Source: Aedes albopictus (lineage: Eukaryota > Arthropoda > Insecta > Diptera > Culicidae). Taken from it: DNA of 64,000 nucleotides. Location of the stretch: the NCBI RefSeq assembly GCF_035046485.1, contig NC_085137.1, positions 441,940,334 to 442,004,333 on the forward strand, read 5' to 3'. The position numbers and the translations under genes are program-made. The notes beneath the pieces are model-generated. The model worked only from the letters and a program-made list of their open reading frames with translations. It searched no databases and was not told the origin of the DNA. Below, in pieces: positions 10,221 to 22,128 of the stretch. Position 1 is the first letter of the stretch. Each line of letters starts with the position of its first letter.

Positions 10221-12465
10221 CAGTGTATCAAACAATTGTCCGTACAGCATTTTTTTTTGTCAAAATAACTTTTCATTCAAATGTTTATAACTTTTTTATA
10301 CGTCAATCAAAAACGCTGAAATTTTGACCAATCATGAATCATAATTTAATGCTCCATTGGTGAAATTTGGAGTGAGATCGAATAAGTTTTCTGAAAGTTT
10401 TAGAACTTTGAGTAAAACTTATAAGATTTTTGAACACATTTTTAAAACATTATATCTCTTTTTTAACACATTTATTGGAACTATATTTAACTAGACGCAT
10501 ACACAATGTACATTTAGGCACAGTTTACAACAAAATCTAACGCTTCCACTGAAAAATCGTGGTTGGCATCTAAAACAAAATTTACAAAGTTGATAAATAA
10601 CACTAGTTTACAAAATAAAACGAAAGTCGTGAACTTCTGTCAACGACCAAAATTTTTGAAGTACAATTTAGTGCTGATTTCGAAACCGTGCTTCAAAAAA
10701 TTTTAAGTAGAGCAGTTTTTGAGTTTTAGCTCAATATCGAGTTTTACAATTTTTTAAAACATAGAGTTTACTTAAATTCAAATAACTTGCGTTTTGCTCA
10801 ACCAATTTCAAATCTTTTTCCATAAATTAAAAGCAGAATACAATGCCATTCGATCATCTGAATGCAGATTTTGCGCCAGATTGGTGAAATTCAAGATATT
10901 GGCGAGTTTTTGGGACGATCTCCTTAAATTTTAGCAAAATTTCCAAAAATAAATGAAGAGATGTATTTTTTTCAATAAGAAAAAAAAACAATCTAAAAAT
11001 TCTTTCTCAACGTTTATTTGACATATCATATGTAGGCGAGCTACAGTAAAAAAATCAGCTCAATCGGAGCATTGATTACGGAGAATGAGATGTGTGAAGT
11101 GAGCGACGTTGCTTAAAAATAGAACAAAAATCGATTTCAAATCATCAACCTTGTATGGAAAGTCGAAAAAAATTTCGCTCTACTGTAATTTTTTTCCTTC
11201 GCGTTTTCGAAGTCAGGGCATGATTCTACACCAAAAGTGATCATCAACTTAACGAGTTCAAAAATGCTGTAAACTAGTGTAACTTTAGTGCCTGCGATTT
11301 CCGTCTTCTGGAAACGTTTTCTAGCTGTGGTCCGAAGATCGTTGAACGTTATCCTCCTATCTAGGGTTGTTTCCAACCGTGGTTGAAGATATCTCCATAA
11401 GGCAGTCGTTCGACGACAACCGGTGAATTTATGCTGTATATACTCTTCGATGTTGGGGTACTGCTGACACATTGGGCTGTCTGCACGGTTCTGCCGAAAC
11501 AGGAGTGCAGCATGTGGATTTTTTTCCGTTCACCAGCAGGTAATACAATGATTGTTCCTTTGATGTTAGTCCTTTGCTTCTGATGTTCTTCCAAACTCTT
11601 GTCCAGTTATTTCCAGGATTCTCTTCAACTACCTTTGGAACCTTTAGTTTCTCACGGTTGTAGTTGTGAAGAGCTGCAGTTGTGGGATTTTCTCGGATAT
11701 TCCTAGGGACGTAGGCAATATTCTTCAGGCATGGGTACAGGGCTGGAATCTCAATATGTACTCGATGAAACTTTTGGATTTTTTTAGTGTTACAGCTTAA
11801 ACCTAAGGCTCTCATATGCAGCTGCGTTTGAGGTTTAATATTCACTACAAAAAATATGAAAAATTTGCTTGTGTAGTTGACGATATTTAAAAAATTACCA
11901 TATTTTGCACATATAATCTGTCAAACGTTCTCCACCAATAAAAGTGCATTAAATGAACGAAAAATGCATAGGACCTACTCTTCATATGTAGTTTAGTAGG
12001 TCCTGTATAAAAATATTACATTAAGAGAGTTTAAAAACGCTGAAAACACTTGGCACTTTTATTGATCAAAATATGATACATTTCCAAATAATACTCTGAT
12101 CATATACAGATTTTTCATATTTTTTGTAGTGAATATAAAACCTCAAACGAAGCTGCATATACAAGCCTTAGGTATAAGGTGTAGGTAACACAAAAAATAT
12201 TGAAAAAGTTTCATCGAGTACATATCGAGATATTATGTTTTAAAAATGTGTTCAAAAATCTTATAAGTTTTACTAAAAGTTCTATAACTTTCAGAAAATT
12301 TATTCGATCTCGGTCAAAATTTTACCAATGGAGCATCAATATATACGGTTCAAGATTGGTCAAAATTTCAGCGTTTTTGATTGACGTATAAAAGAGTTAT
12401 AAACATTTGAATGAAAAATAATATTAATCAAATAATTGCTGTACGGACAATTGTTTGATACACTG
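10221..12465. mobile_element. TA-flanked foldback element (Tc1/mariner-like ends), interrupted
   Basis: Inverted termini begin CAGTGTATCAAACAATTGTC at 10221 and at the reverse complement ending at 12465. TA dinucleotides lie outside both (10219-10220, 12466-12467), as Tc1/mariner insertion gives. The arms are about 240 bp at the outer edges and continue at the centre (11748-11870 against 12110-12230). The left arm breaks at 10458 and resumes at 11748 because a retrotransposon fragment lies between. Without that insertion the element would be about 950 bp and palindromic over most of its length. No transposase frame is seen. Confidence 0.85.
10459..11747 (-). pseudogene. 5'-truncated non-LTR retrotransposon 3' end (C-terminal zinc-knuckle region)
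   Basis: On the minus strand, broken frames between about 11740 and 11137 contain a region like the C-terminal zf-RVT domain of non-LTR reverse transcriptases. A W..VWKNIRSKGLTSKEQSLYY-type segment is followed by a cysteine-containing stretch with PNIEEYIQHKFTGC and the downstream TALWRYLQPRLE. Frames are interrupted by shifts, so the copy is dead. The 3' end lies at 10459, where the minus strand reads AATAAATGTGTTAAAAAA, an oligo-A tail after a polyadenylation-like signal. ATCTC flanks the insertion on both sides (10454-10458 and 11748-11752). The reverse transcriptase core is missing, as expected of 5' truncation. The clade is not assigned. Confidence 0.75.
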
Positions 12466-12469
12466 TATG

Positions 12470-12720
12470 AAAACAAAAAAGAGATTTTCACATAAGGCGC
12501 TGAATTTCGTTAAGGACTACTTGTATTACTCACCTTTGGAGATGATTTGTGAAAAAATCCCCGGATTTTTCACGGTTCTGAAATGTTCAATGTATGAGTT
12601 GCTATGGAAACAGGGAACTTCCCCTTCGATTTTCTTCGTTCGTGGATTTTGTTACATACAAGTTAGGCTTGATATGTTGAACTAACTGAACTCAGACCTT
12701 GATGGACAACACTCACAATT
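12470..12720. other. spacer, nothing recognised
   Basis: A 76-codon open frame at 12455-12685 starts inside the foldback terminus and matches nothing I know. Confidence 0.35.
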
Positions 12721-12721
12721 T

Positions 12722-12965
12722 CCTCTTCTTCATGGCGTAACGTCTAAACTAGAACAAAACCTGCTTCTCAGAGTTCTATAAGCTCTTTCGCAGTTATCAA
12801 CTGAGAGTTTGACCATTTTGCATGAGCATATCGTGCGGCAGTACGAAGAGACTCTGTCTGTACACAAGAAAGTCCTGCAAATTTTCTTTATGAAAAGTCC
12901 CTGGAACGACCGGAAATTGAACCCGTCATCCTCACTATAGTCAGATGTATGGTCCCTTATAAACA
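12722..12965 (-). mobile_element. tRNA-derived SINE (Feilai-like family), diverged copy
   Basis: The sequence aligns by eye with 48368-48660 through shared segments: GGCGTAACGTC, ACAAAACCTGC, TTCTCAG, CAACTGAGAG, GACCATTTTGCATG, CATATCGTG, GGCAG and GAACGACCGG. In full members that I remember, the minus-strand head carries tRNA A and B boxes and the tail ends in an AAG-type triplet repeat near GTAACGCCAAG. Here the tail lies at the low-coordinate end and the head is degraded. The family name is from memory and unverified. Confidence 0.65.
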
Positions 12966-13332
12966 CAGTTACATATTTGATCGCAAAACCAAAACAAATT
13001 CTTCAATCATCGCAAAAACCTTTCACCTCGATAACCCACGTCAAGTATCTAGTGAAAAAATTCTCCTAACGAATAAAACAAAGTTGCTCATTTTTCCGCT
13101 TGTCTAACCCGCCGGTACCTAATAACTCAACCCGACGGACCGGCCAGCCGGGGTTTGTCCCGTGCTGGCGCTTTCTATCGTCGTCATCGAATCGATTGGA
13201 TTGGAGACCAGAATCGGTGTTTTTCTTGTTTATGTTCGGAATTCGGTGTTATTTTGGCGGTGCTGTGCAAACTTCGCCCCGGTCCGAAATGGGCTGGAAA
13301 ATTAATTAAACATTTGGGATCGAACGTTGGAC
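12966..13332. other. apparently low-copy DNA, no gene recognised
   Basis: GC content rises over about 13100-13320, with two overlapping plus-strand frames of 60-69 codons. No domain is recognisable. Confidence 0.4.
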
Positions 13333-13882
13333 AGTAGGGTGGTGCGTGTTTTTATAAAAAATGAATGCATGTGCATCTTTCGCATTAAAAAATAGTTTTC
13401 ATTTTCCAAAAATTGTTCAACTAGCCGTAACTTTTCAAAAAGTGCATCGAATATTTTTAATAGAGGGAAATTAAATGAACTTTAATTTGCATCTTGAATT
13501 TTGAAACGATGTCGAAGTTTTGGATAATTTGGTGTTTTATTAGAAAAAATATGTAATCGTTATAATTTTCTTCCGTGTTAAGAATTTTAAGTTGTGTCAA
13601 GTCAACGGTTTTTCATAGCTCATTATATAAGTCATAAATGGTCAAAATTTCATTGCATTCGGAGATATAGCAGCTCAAAGTTGGCTATAGGATAATTTTA
13701 CCTTTTACAAGAATCTTTATAACTTCGTGGAAAATGGCCCGATCTTTTCTAAATTTGACCCCCAATACACAACTACTTGAGTAAGAATTTGAGAATATTC
13801 GATGCACTTTTCGAAAAGTTAGTTGAACATATTTTGAAAAGTGAAAATTTTGCATGCCCCGATCATTTTGTCTATCCCCTGT
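13333..13882. mobile_element. TIR element fragment with CAGGGGATAGAC terminus
   Basis: The right end (13861-13881) is the reverse complement of the terminus at 14559, CAGGGGATAGACAAAATGAT. Inside, AACTTTTCAAAAAGTGCATC (near 13430) and its inverted counterpart (near 13800) show an inverted arm structure, but the left terminus is not recognisable. The ends resemble Tc1/mariner-type MITEs. No transposase is present. Confidence 0.6.
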
Positions 13883-14558
13883 CGATAATTACAATAATTA
13901 TTTTTTGCAGACTAAGTTTTCCCGTAAGTTTCTCGAAGCATTACACGCATAAGTGTTTTTGAACATTTCGAGATATAAAAGCTGCACCCTAACACGGAAT
14001 GAGCTTCCTAAAAAGTGATCCTTTGAAATAGGCTTCTGTGGTGGTGGGGCATCGTTCACCTGGAATCGAGTGGGATTATCCGTTTCGTGGAAATAGGATC
14101 TCATCGATAAAGCTTGATGGATTTTGCCTATGATTTTTTTTTTCGTGCCAGTTCGGTTTCACTCAGAAGATGTTAGAATGAATGGACATTATTTTCGTCG
14201 TCATTGCGAGATGTCATTGTGGACGATACCGACAGGGTACTTCACAGAGCGAGAGAAAGAGAGGTGTTTAATTAGCGAGATTTGGTGTTATCCCAAATTT
14301 AATTAAAATGGCTAGGCGCAAGATTATCTCGCAGCAAAACAATTTGCGAAAATGAATTGAATTTAAAATTAGATTGGAAGAGCGTGTGAATCGGCATGAC
14401 AAAAACGGTTCTGGTGGACGGTGTTTATTTGGAGGAATTGTACTGCTTTCGATGTCCAACCAAACAATTGCCGTTCGTGGTGTAAGATAAAAATTAAATT
14501 AGGATATTCGATTATGAGTTGAAGGAAGTGCGGGCAGTGTCTTTGCATGCGAAGTATA
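13883..14558. other. spacer between two divergently oriented TIR termini
   Basis: No coding sequence is recognised. The stretch 14220-14540 looks low-copy. Confidence 0.4.
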
Positions 14559-14690
14559 CAGGGGATAGACAAAATGATCGGGACAGGCAAAATTTTCACT
14601 TTTCAAAAAATGTCCATTTAGCTGTTACTTTTTGAAAAGTGCATCAAATGTTCTCAAATTTTCACTGTAAGTGTCACAACTTTCACCATA
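14559..14690. mobile_element. TIR element terminus, truncated copy
   Basis: It begins CAGGGGATAGACAAAATGAT after a TA (14557-14558) and matches the inverted copy at 13783-13881 for about 100 bp, including AAAATTTTCACTTTTCAAAA. The sequence then becomes unrelated, so this copy is truncated. Confidence 0.6.
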
Positions 14691-14733
14691 TATTCTCCAG
14701 GTGTCAACGTTCAACATTGAGTTAACGATAGTT

Positions 14734-15816
14734 CCCAGGCAACCAATTTGCACGTATAATGAAGTTTATATTCATGTTATACGTACTTTTATGCGGTAAA
14801 GTTACATCGCATAAGATGCAGTAAAAGTGCCTTATGCGTACAAAAGTGGAGGCGCTATACGTTCATTGATGGGAATATAATAATGCTATATGACTTGAAG
14901 CGATATCTTATGCGATGTACGGTATGCACTATTGCGACGTAATATAGCACCTTATGTGATTTAAAAATATTCGAAATAAAAAAATCTTGTCACCTAAGTA
15001 TCGAACTAATAACCTTCGGATTATTGAGACGCGCTTCACACTTAGCACCAAACACCACTTATGAAACACACTGATTAAATGTCATGATATTCTAACTCAC
15101 CTCAGTGCTCGTTGGAATGCACTTGGTTTCCGTGCGCTGTACGTGTTCGGCAAGCTCTTTGGAAATCAAAATGACATTGCATGATTTCCCGCACAGTTAC
15201 CACTTATCTCCTCTCTTGCTAGCACCACCCCTTGTTAATTATAAGGTCAACAAAACAAAAATGATGTCTTTAGAACTTGTTTTGTATCCATAATGATAGC
15301 TTTTCACTTTTTTTAGCTTTTTGGCACTCCAACAGCACCTCTTTCATTGTTATCACATATCACATCGCAATATGCCAACGTTAACGATTCTAGCTTATGC
15401 GAGTTTGTATGTACATTTGAACGAGTTTATTTTCACATTTATGCGATTTAGTTTGTACACCAATGCGAGTTAAAATGACATAATTAAAAAAGCACCAAGC
15501 GAAGTCGTATAATCATCGCAGTTCGCAATTATGCGAATTCAATTGACACTTTGCGAGTTCACTCGAACGCTTTTGCGAATAAGCAAAGTTCGCAGCAACA
15601 AAACATCGGAATATCGTCTACTACGATGTAGTCATGCATTATGAAAGTTAATTTGCACTCTTATATGATTTTACCAGATACATCGCAGTAAGTTCAAAAA
15701 ATAACATAATATGCGATGAAAATTGTCCCTCAGCCGTACATATATGCGATAGTGACTAAAATAGTATTTTATACGATGTACAGCGTGCATCCTTATGCGA
15801 TTCCTGGTTGTCTGGG
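14734..15816. mobile_element. 1.08-kb TIR element rich in ATGCGA motifs
   Basis: Ends are CCCAGGCAACCA (14734-14745) and TGGTTGTCTGGG (15805-15816), inverted with one mismatch. The interior carries many copies of TATGCGA or its complement TCGCATA, at least nine in forward orientation, with a high density near both ends. A tRNA-like segment lies near 14995-15065. No transposase frame is present. A TT dinucleotide borders both ends, but two bases are too few to call a target duplication. Confidence 0.7.
14995..15065 (-). repeat. tRNA-like segment within the TIR element
   Basis: The minus strand shows a possible A box (GGTGCTAAGTGTGAAGCGCG) and a B-box-like TTAGTTCGATACT. It may be an old SINE nested in the element, or part of the element itself. 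Confidence 0.35.
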
Positions 15817-15819
15817 TTG

Positions 15820-17084
15820 TGTTTTGTACCTGCAACCGCTGAGTGTTCTCTACTGATACACACTAGGTTATGCAGATGCTCCACATCCGAGCTGAATAAC
15901 CGGATTTGAGTGTGTGGACTAATCTGATTGGTTTTCCACTTGTCCTCAATTTCCTTGTCTTCTTGTGCTACCATAAGATATATTAGACTACCAAGATATA
16001 AGAAGCCTTCAACATTTTCGTCTGTTATACCAAGCTACCGTAAAACTGGATCAGCTGAGTCAGCTGAGCTGACTATATTTACATCCAATTACATCGGATG
16101 CTTGTCGGGGTAAATGACGTGAACTTGCACGAATTTTACAAAGTGTCCAAAAAAGTTACTACACGTGATCCTTGATGTTCGAGAATTCTCTGAGGTCCCT
16201 CAAAAGCTTCAATTTTCATTCCGGTAATCATCCACCTCTTGCGTGTGATGTAATCAATTTAGCCCGTCGGTCGCTGCAAGACATCCATCACAAATGTGCA
16301 TCCGTTTCCGTTGTTGACCATCGCCTCGTAGGAAGGTATCCCTGGCACTGTTGGTGTTGTTAGGGGGAACAATCACTTTGACATGAATCTTATCACGTAC
16401 GACCCACTCGCACTTCTCCTACGTTTCGGGCCAATTGCAGCTAACGACACAAACAGGCCATCGCATCGTCGTCAGTGCCATCTCTCCATGGCGTGGAATG
16501 GAACGAAAATCCTCCAACAAAAGATCATAAATCGCACCACGCACGGCCACGGACGGATGCGGATGCGGGGGTCCATCCACGTCTTTTGTCTCTGTCGATA
16601 TCCAGCTGAACGAAAATGGACATGGCATCGTCGTCGGTGGTGATGGTGCTTGGGATGCATGGTGTGCAATGTGCGTGCCATCAATTAGAACACTACCTAC
16701 TGGAATGGTCACTTCTAGTACGGCGGCCGGCGGCCTGGCCATAGATAGAGCGCATCAAGTGCGGTCCAGCATTCGTATGGTCTCAGTGTTTGAGAGGTTG
16801 GTACATTCCTATGGGTAGTCGCGAGTTCGAAAATCAGAATAGTTTGCAAAACGTGCAAGCGATTAGGCTCACTTTCACAATGACGGGCAGTATGTATGCG
16901 TGACGAGTAGCGGGACGGATAGAAGCGGTATAAGGGTATCCTAAATTTGAAGATTAGAGGGGCTATCGTCGTTCCACAATGGTCTATGAGGTATTTACCA
17001 TGACACCTTGTTGGCTGCTTGCTTAATAACTTTACTACAGCGTCGAGAGCCGAGGGCTGCAAAATTTTGAGTCGATAAGGAGAG
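15820..17084. other. probably low-copy DNA, no gene recognised
   Basis: GC-richer sequence between 16150 and 17060 has open frames of 86-115 codons on both strands, for example 16383-16643 (+), 16419-16742 (-) and 16715-17062 (-). They overlap antiparallel, are rich in His, Arg and Pro, and match no family I know. I cannot exclude an exon, but I see no splice-bounded frame that stands out. Confidence 0.4.
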
Positions 17085-19697
17085 TGTCCAACATAACTCT
17101 GTTCCTCACAAGTTCCTACCTCATGCTTCCACGTGTCAAGCGATGATAAAGACCGCCAGCTAAGAGTTGTGTGCTGTGCTGGAAGTGCAGCTTGGGCACA
17201 GTTGTCCTCCTGACTTGAGCTAAATTGAGGAGGTACGACCCGAGCTTATGTTCACCAAGAAGGTGCGGCTCAAACAGCGTCTGTTCTGGCATCCCAGCGG
17301 CTGAGTAAGAAACTGCAGCCCGCCCAGTTAGATCCAAGGTGGTAGCCCCATCAGCGTGGTCGTCCCAGTGTTGGTTGGGACGTTAAACAGAAGTGGCACG
17401 ATGGCCCTCCGGCGAGACAGGAGTGTTGGCGAAGGCCCAATAAGCCACCCGTAAAAATCCCCATTGCGAATAACATATGTGAGAGAAAATACAACTCGAT
17501 ACAATCGGCAAAGACCGACAAAATAAGGACTACGATTGGAAACTTGGAACATGGAATTGCAAGTCACTCGGTTTCGCAGGATGTGACAGGATAATCTACG
17601 TCGAACTACATCCCCGCAACTTCGACATCGTGGCGTTGCAGGAACTTTGTTGGACTGGACAGAAAGTGTGGAAAAGCAGGCATCGAGCGGCTACCTTCTA
17701 CCAAAGCTGTAGCACCACCAATGAACTGGGAACAGGATTTATAGTGTTGGGCAAGATGCGACAACGTGTGATCGGGTGGCAGCCGATCAACGCAAGGATG
17801 TGCATGTTGAGAGTTAAGGGCCGTTTCTTCAACTACAGCATCATCAACGTCTACTGCCCACACAAAGGGAAACCTGATGACGAAAAAAAGCGTTCTACGC
17901 GCAGTTAGAGCAAACATACGATGGTTGCTCGCCACGTTACGTGAAAATCGTTGTCGGCGACATGAACGCGCAGGTAGGAAGGGAGGAAATGTACAGATAG
18001 GTAATCGGACACGAAACAGCCTGCAAGCCGTATCGAATGATAACGGCCAGCGATGCGTAAACTTTGCGGCCTTCCGTGGTATGGTAGTCCGAAGCACTTT
18101 CTTCCCCCGCAAAGATATCCACAAAGCCACCTGGAGATCACCCGACCATCAAACAGAAAACCAAATCGACCACGTTCTAATCGACGGTAAATTCTTCTCG
18201 GATATAACCAATGGCCGCACATACCGCAGTGCGAATATAGATTCGTATCACTACTTAGTCGCTGTATGCATGCGCGCAAAACTTTCGACGGTTATTACCA
18301 CGTGTCGAAGTCGAACACTGCCGCTAAACATCAAGCAGCCGAGATGATCACTCATCAGTGCCGGCATCAGTGCCGATATGATCACGGGAAGCGTGAGGTG
18401 GTCTACAGGTGGCGACAGCATTACGATGAGCACCTCAATGGCGACGTTGCAAGCACCGAAGGTGGCGTGGTAACAGATCTAGGAGTTCGTGCGCAGGACG
18501 AAAGATTTCCAGCCCCTAACCTCCAGGAGAAGGTAAGCCGGTTGAAAAACAACAAAGCCACTGACTGGAGTAGATCAACTACCTTGAAGCGAGTTACTGG
18601 GTGAACGCGCTACAACGGACCAGATGTTCGCCATCCGCCAGGTGTTGCAGAAATGCCGCGAATACAACGTGCCCACACATCACTTGTTCATCGATTTCAA
18701 ATCGGCGTATGATACAATCGATCGAGAACAGCTATGGCAGATTATGCACGAATACGGATTCCCGGATAAACTGATACGGTTGATCAAGGCGACGATGGAT
18801 CGAGTGATGTGCGTAGTTCGAGTATCAGGGACACTCTCGAGTCCCTTCGAATCTCGCAGAGGGTTACGGCAAGGTGATGGTCTTTCGTGCTTGCTGTTCA
18901 ACATTGCTTTAGAGGGTGTAATTAGGAGACCGGGGATAAACACGTGTAGAACGATTTTCACGAAGTCCGTTCAGCTGCTTGGTTTCGCTGATGATATTGA
19001 TATTATTGCTCGTAAATTTGAGATGATGGCGGAAACGTACATCCGACTAAAGAGTGATGCCAGGCGAATCGGATTAGTCATTAATGTGTCAAAGACAAAG
19101 TACATGATAGCAGAGGGCTGCAGGGAGGAATCACCGCGCCCGCCACCCAGAATTTATATTCGACGGTGATGAAATCGAGGCGGTTGATTCGTGTACTTGG
19201 ACTCACTGATGACCGCCGACAACAACACCAGCAGAGAAATTCAGAGGCGCATTGTGGCAGGAAATCATGCTTACTTTGGACTCCGCAGAACTCTACGATC
19301 GAATAAAGTTCGCCGTAACACGAAGTTAACTATCTACAAAACGCTGATTAGACCGGTCGTCCTCTATAGGCACGAAACGTGGACCCTACGTGCAGAGGAT
19401 CAACGCGCCCTTGCAGTTATCGAACGGAAGGTGTTGTGTAGTGTACCATCTACGGCGGAGTGCAGATAGAAGACGGGACTTGAAGAAGGCGAATGAACAA
19501 CGAGCTGCATCAGCTGCTGAGAGAACCAACCATCGTTCATACCGCGAAAATCGGGAGGCTACGGTGGGCGGGTCACGTCATCAGGATGTCGGATAGCAAC
19601 CCGACTAAAATGGTTCTCGAAAATCATCCGACCGGTACAAGCAGACGTGGTGCGCAGCGAGCTAGATGAGTCGACCAAGTGGAGGACGATCTGCGGA
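17085..19697 (+). pseudogene. decayed RTE-type non-LTR retrotransposon
   Basis: The 5' region (17085-17540) is one I recognise as typical of an abundant Aedes RTE-like family. An endonuclease-like region follows, with ALQELCWTG near 17636 and GDMNAQVG near 17958. The usual SDHYLV near the domain end reads SYHYLV (about 18245), so a catalytic Asp is lost. Frameshifts break the frame. At about 18600 some 300 bp are missing relative to the copy at 22.5-25.5 kb, covering the linker and the fingers of the reverse transcriptase. The palm is then open (18624-19169) with GLRQGDGLSCLLFNIALEG and the catalytic FADD. The C-terminal part is frameshifted, and the copy stops at about 19697 inside the degenerate repeat block. 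It is inactive. Confidence 0.85.
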
Positions 19698-20809
19698 AGA
19701 AGAAGAACACCAGGTGGAATTTTTGGAGGATTCCCTGAAACAATTCCTGGAAAAATCTTTAGAGGAATTTCCGTAGGAGTCTTCGAAAAAAATCCCTTCA
19801 AGATTTCCAGGATAAATTTCTGTAGGAATTCCTAGTGGAATTCTTGGAAGAATTCTGGAAGCAATTACTTGAGGAATCTCTGGAGGAAGTCCTGAAGGAG
19901 TACATTGATTTAGGAAACCCTGGAAGATTTTGTTAAGGAATCTCTGAAACAATTATTGGAGGAAGTCTTCGAGGGATCCCTGGAAGATATACTAGAGGAA
20001 TGCCTGTAGGAATTACTAAAGGAATCTCCAGAGGAACTCCTGGAGAAATTCCTAGAGGAATTTCTGGCGGAATTTCTAGAGGAATCTCTAGATGAATTCC
20101 TGGACGAATTTTCAGAGAAATCCCCGGAAAAATCCTAGAGGAATCAACAGTCCCTGGAGGAAGTACTGAATTAATTCCTGAAGGAGTTCCTTAACCTTCC
20201 TTTTGCATCACGTTGGGAACAGATCGCTGGCGTAGTGTGCGGTTTGGGTCAAAAATGACCCCAATGCCAAAGGAGGGTTATAGAATACAAGGAGGCATTG
20301 CTGAAGGCATCCTAAGAAGAGTTCCTGGAGGAATAAAAAAAAAGTTGTTTCAGAAAGAAACACAGAAGAAACTCCTGAGTTATGTCCTGCAGAAATTCTT
20401 GGAGGAATCCATGGAAGAATCCCTGGAGGATATCCTAGAGGAATGCCTGTAGGAATTAACTGAGAAATCTCTAGAAATACTCCTGGAGGAGTCTCTAGAA
20501 GAATTCCTGGAGGAATATCTGGAGGATTATCTAGAGGCATTTCTGAAGGAATTCCTGGAGCAATCTCAGAAGAAACTCGTGGAGGAATCCCTTGAGAAAT
20601 TCCTGGAGGAATCCCAGGACTTATTCCAGAGGAAATTGCAGATGGAATCCTTGGAAAAATCCTGAAGGAATTCTAAAAAGAGTTCGTGGAAGAACTCTTT
20701 GAGAAATTCCTGTAGCAGTTCCTGAAAAATCCCGGAAACAGTTTCTAGAGGCACTCCTAAGGAAATCCTTAAACAGTCCCTGGAGGAAGAACTGGATTAA
20801 ATTCTGGAG
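19698..20809. repeat. degenerate GGAGGAATTCCTG repeat block, left half
   Basis: Diverged units like CTGGAGGAATTCCTGAAGGA run for 1.1 kb. The same type of sequence continues beyond the composite at 27196-28170, so the two halves were one block before that insertion. Frames full of Pro, Ile, Leu and Glu are repeat products. Confidence 0.85.
20191..20280. mobile_element. 90-bp MITE-like palindrome
   Basis: Ends TTAACCTTCCTTTTGCAT and the complement of ATGCCAAAGGAGGGTTA are inverted with few mismatches. The interior carries GGGTCAAAAATGACCCC, itself a hairpin. A related GGGGTCATTGTGACCCC lies near 6358 between TTAACC and GGTTAA. Confidence 0.6.
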
Positions 20810-21254
20810 ATTTTGATGGAATAACGACCGTTTGGATGGTAATTAGCAATTACAGGCGCGTTTTCGGTCATCGGGTTACTTATAAAACAACGGTTTTAAT
20901 TATAGCCGATGTTTCGAGCGTTTATTCACTCATTTTCAGGGCAAACTACAATTTACATACAAAGTTTGAGTAGTCAAGTCATTTGTTACATAAAGCATAA
21001 TCCCTCACATTAAAGGTTGTTTTTAGGTCAAGTGGGTTTGAACATGGACAATTTGAACGGTTGACAATATTACACTGAAATTATAATCACACATATAAAT
21101 TTCGGACCTAATGACTTGATTCATTTTTAATTAACAAAACTTTGAACGGAGCACAAACTTACACAGCTTTCACCAAGGCACATCTAAACAGGTTTGAATC
21201 AAAATGTCTGTGAGTGGAGACGTCAAAACGAAACGATGGAACAGAAAAGACATT

Positions 21255-21412
21255 AGGGGGATTCACTTAACAGCGTAAACTGATTGAACTGATTAAACGT
21301 CGCTATCACCAAGGCAATCTTTGATTATTTCATTCGCAAAATCATGAAACATTTCAAATAAGCAGGAAATCATGGCTTACGCAGCAATTTAATCTGTTCA
21401 GTGAGTACCCCT
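21255..21412. mobile_element. 158-bp MITE inside the left PLE arm
   Basis: The ends AGGGGGATTCACTTAACAG and AGGGGTACTCACTGAACAG (second read on the minus strand) match at 16 of 19 positions. ATT flanks both sides (21252-21254, 21413-21415). The boundary is ambiguous by one or two bases because of ATTA at both sides. The corresponding site in the right arm (26781-26788) lacks the insertion, so this is a filled/empty-site pair. Confidence 0.85.
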
Positions 21413-21456
21413 ATTAACAGAAACAGAGCATCACAGCGTGCTTTGACGATGTTCTG

Positions 21457-22128
21457 CTATCTCTCTCCGTGCGTGATTGAGTGCAGAAGACCCGAGTAAA
21501 CAACACTCAGATTGCTTGTGTCGGTTCTATAGTTAACCGTTTTGTTGTCACAAAAAATGTGACACATTTCAAGGATCTGAAGTGCGTTCAAACGATTGTC
21601 CTGGTCAAGAATTTTTGTTCCAGGTAAATCGAATTGGTGCTCGCACTCAATCACGTGGACCATCAGCGCCGTCTTTTTGAATTCTCCCTCCCTCTCCGTC
21701 GCTCTATTCGGGTCGGAAGATTTCAAATCTGTGTATCGCTTCATGAGAGACCGATGCCCAGAGAGACGGTTTTTCAACTGCTGCGTCGTCAGCCCAATGT
21801 ATGCACAGTCGCAGTCGGAGCAAGGAATGCGATAAATAACATTTCTTTTCTCCAGCTGCGGCGTTGCATCTTTAAGCTTCGAAAACAACAGTCTGTTGGT
21901 TTTGACGCATTTGAAGCCCAATTGAACATTGGGAAAATTTCTGCTTATAACTTTTGCGAGAGCCGGTGTGAGCATTTCTACATGGTGGAGAGACCGATAT
22001 ACTTTAGGTTCGGGATTTGTATTGCTGTTGTTCTCTTCTGTGTTGGTGTTCTTGTATATATCGATATACCGATATATCAGGTTTATCAACCGATTTATCA
22101 ATGAACTTGGATAGTTGTTGTTAAGCAA
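21457..22128 (-). pseudogene. Penelope-like element GIY-YIG endonuclease domain, left arm
   Basis: This is the C-terminal part of a PLE protein. It contains VIYRIPCSDCDCAYIGLT followed by LKNRLSGH, the GIY-YIG nuclease signature with the cysteine-rich insertion typical of PLEs, and further on VHVIECEHQF. In PLEs this nuclease nicks the target for reverse transcription. The frame begins directly after an in-frame stop codon (GAT-TAA-TTG on the minus strand) shared with the right arm, and the reverse transcriptase upstream is truncated, so this copy cannot be autonomous. The 223-residue frame is predicted to be identical to the right-arm copy. Confidence 0.85.

Noticed and set aside
16383..17062. 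Host protein-coding gene in the GC-richer stretch
   Set aside because: Frames overlap on both strands, are short and of biased composition, and I see no domain or clear splice-bounded frame.
19647..20754. Proline/isoleucine/glutamate-rich frames in the GGAATTCC blocks
   Set aside because: They follow from translating short degenerate repeats and appear in several phases and on both strands.
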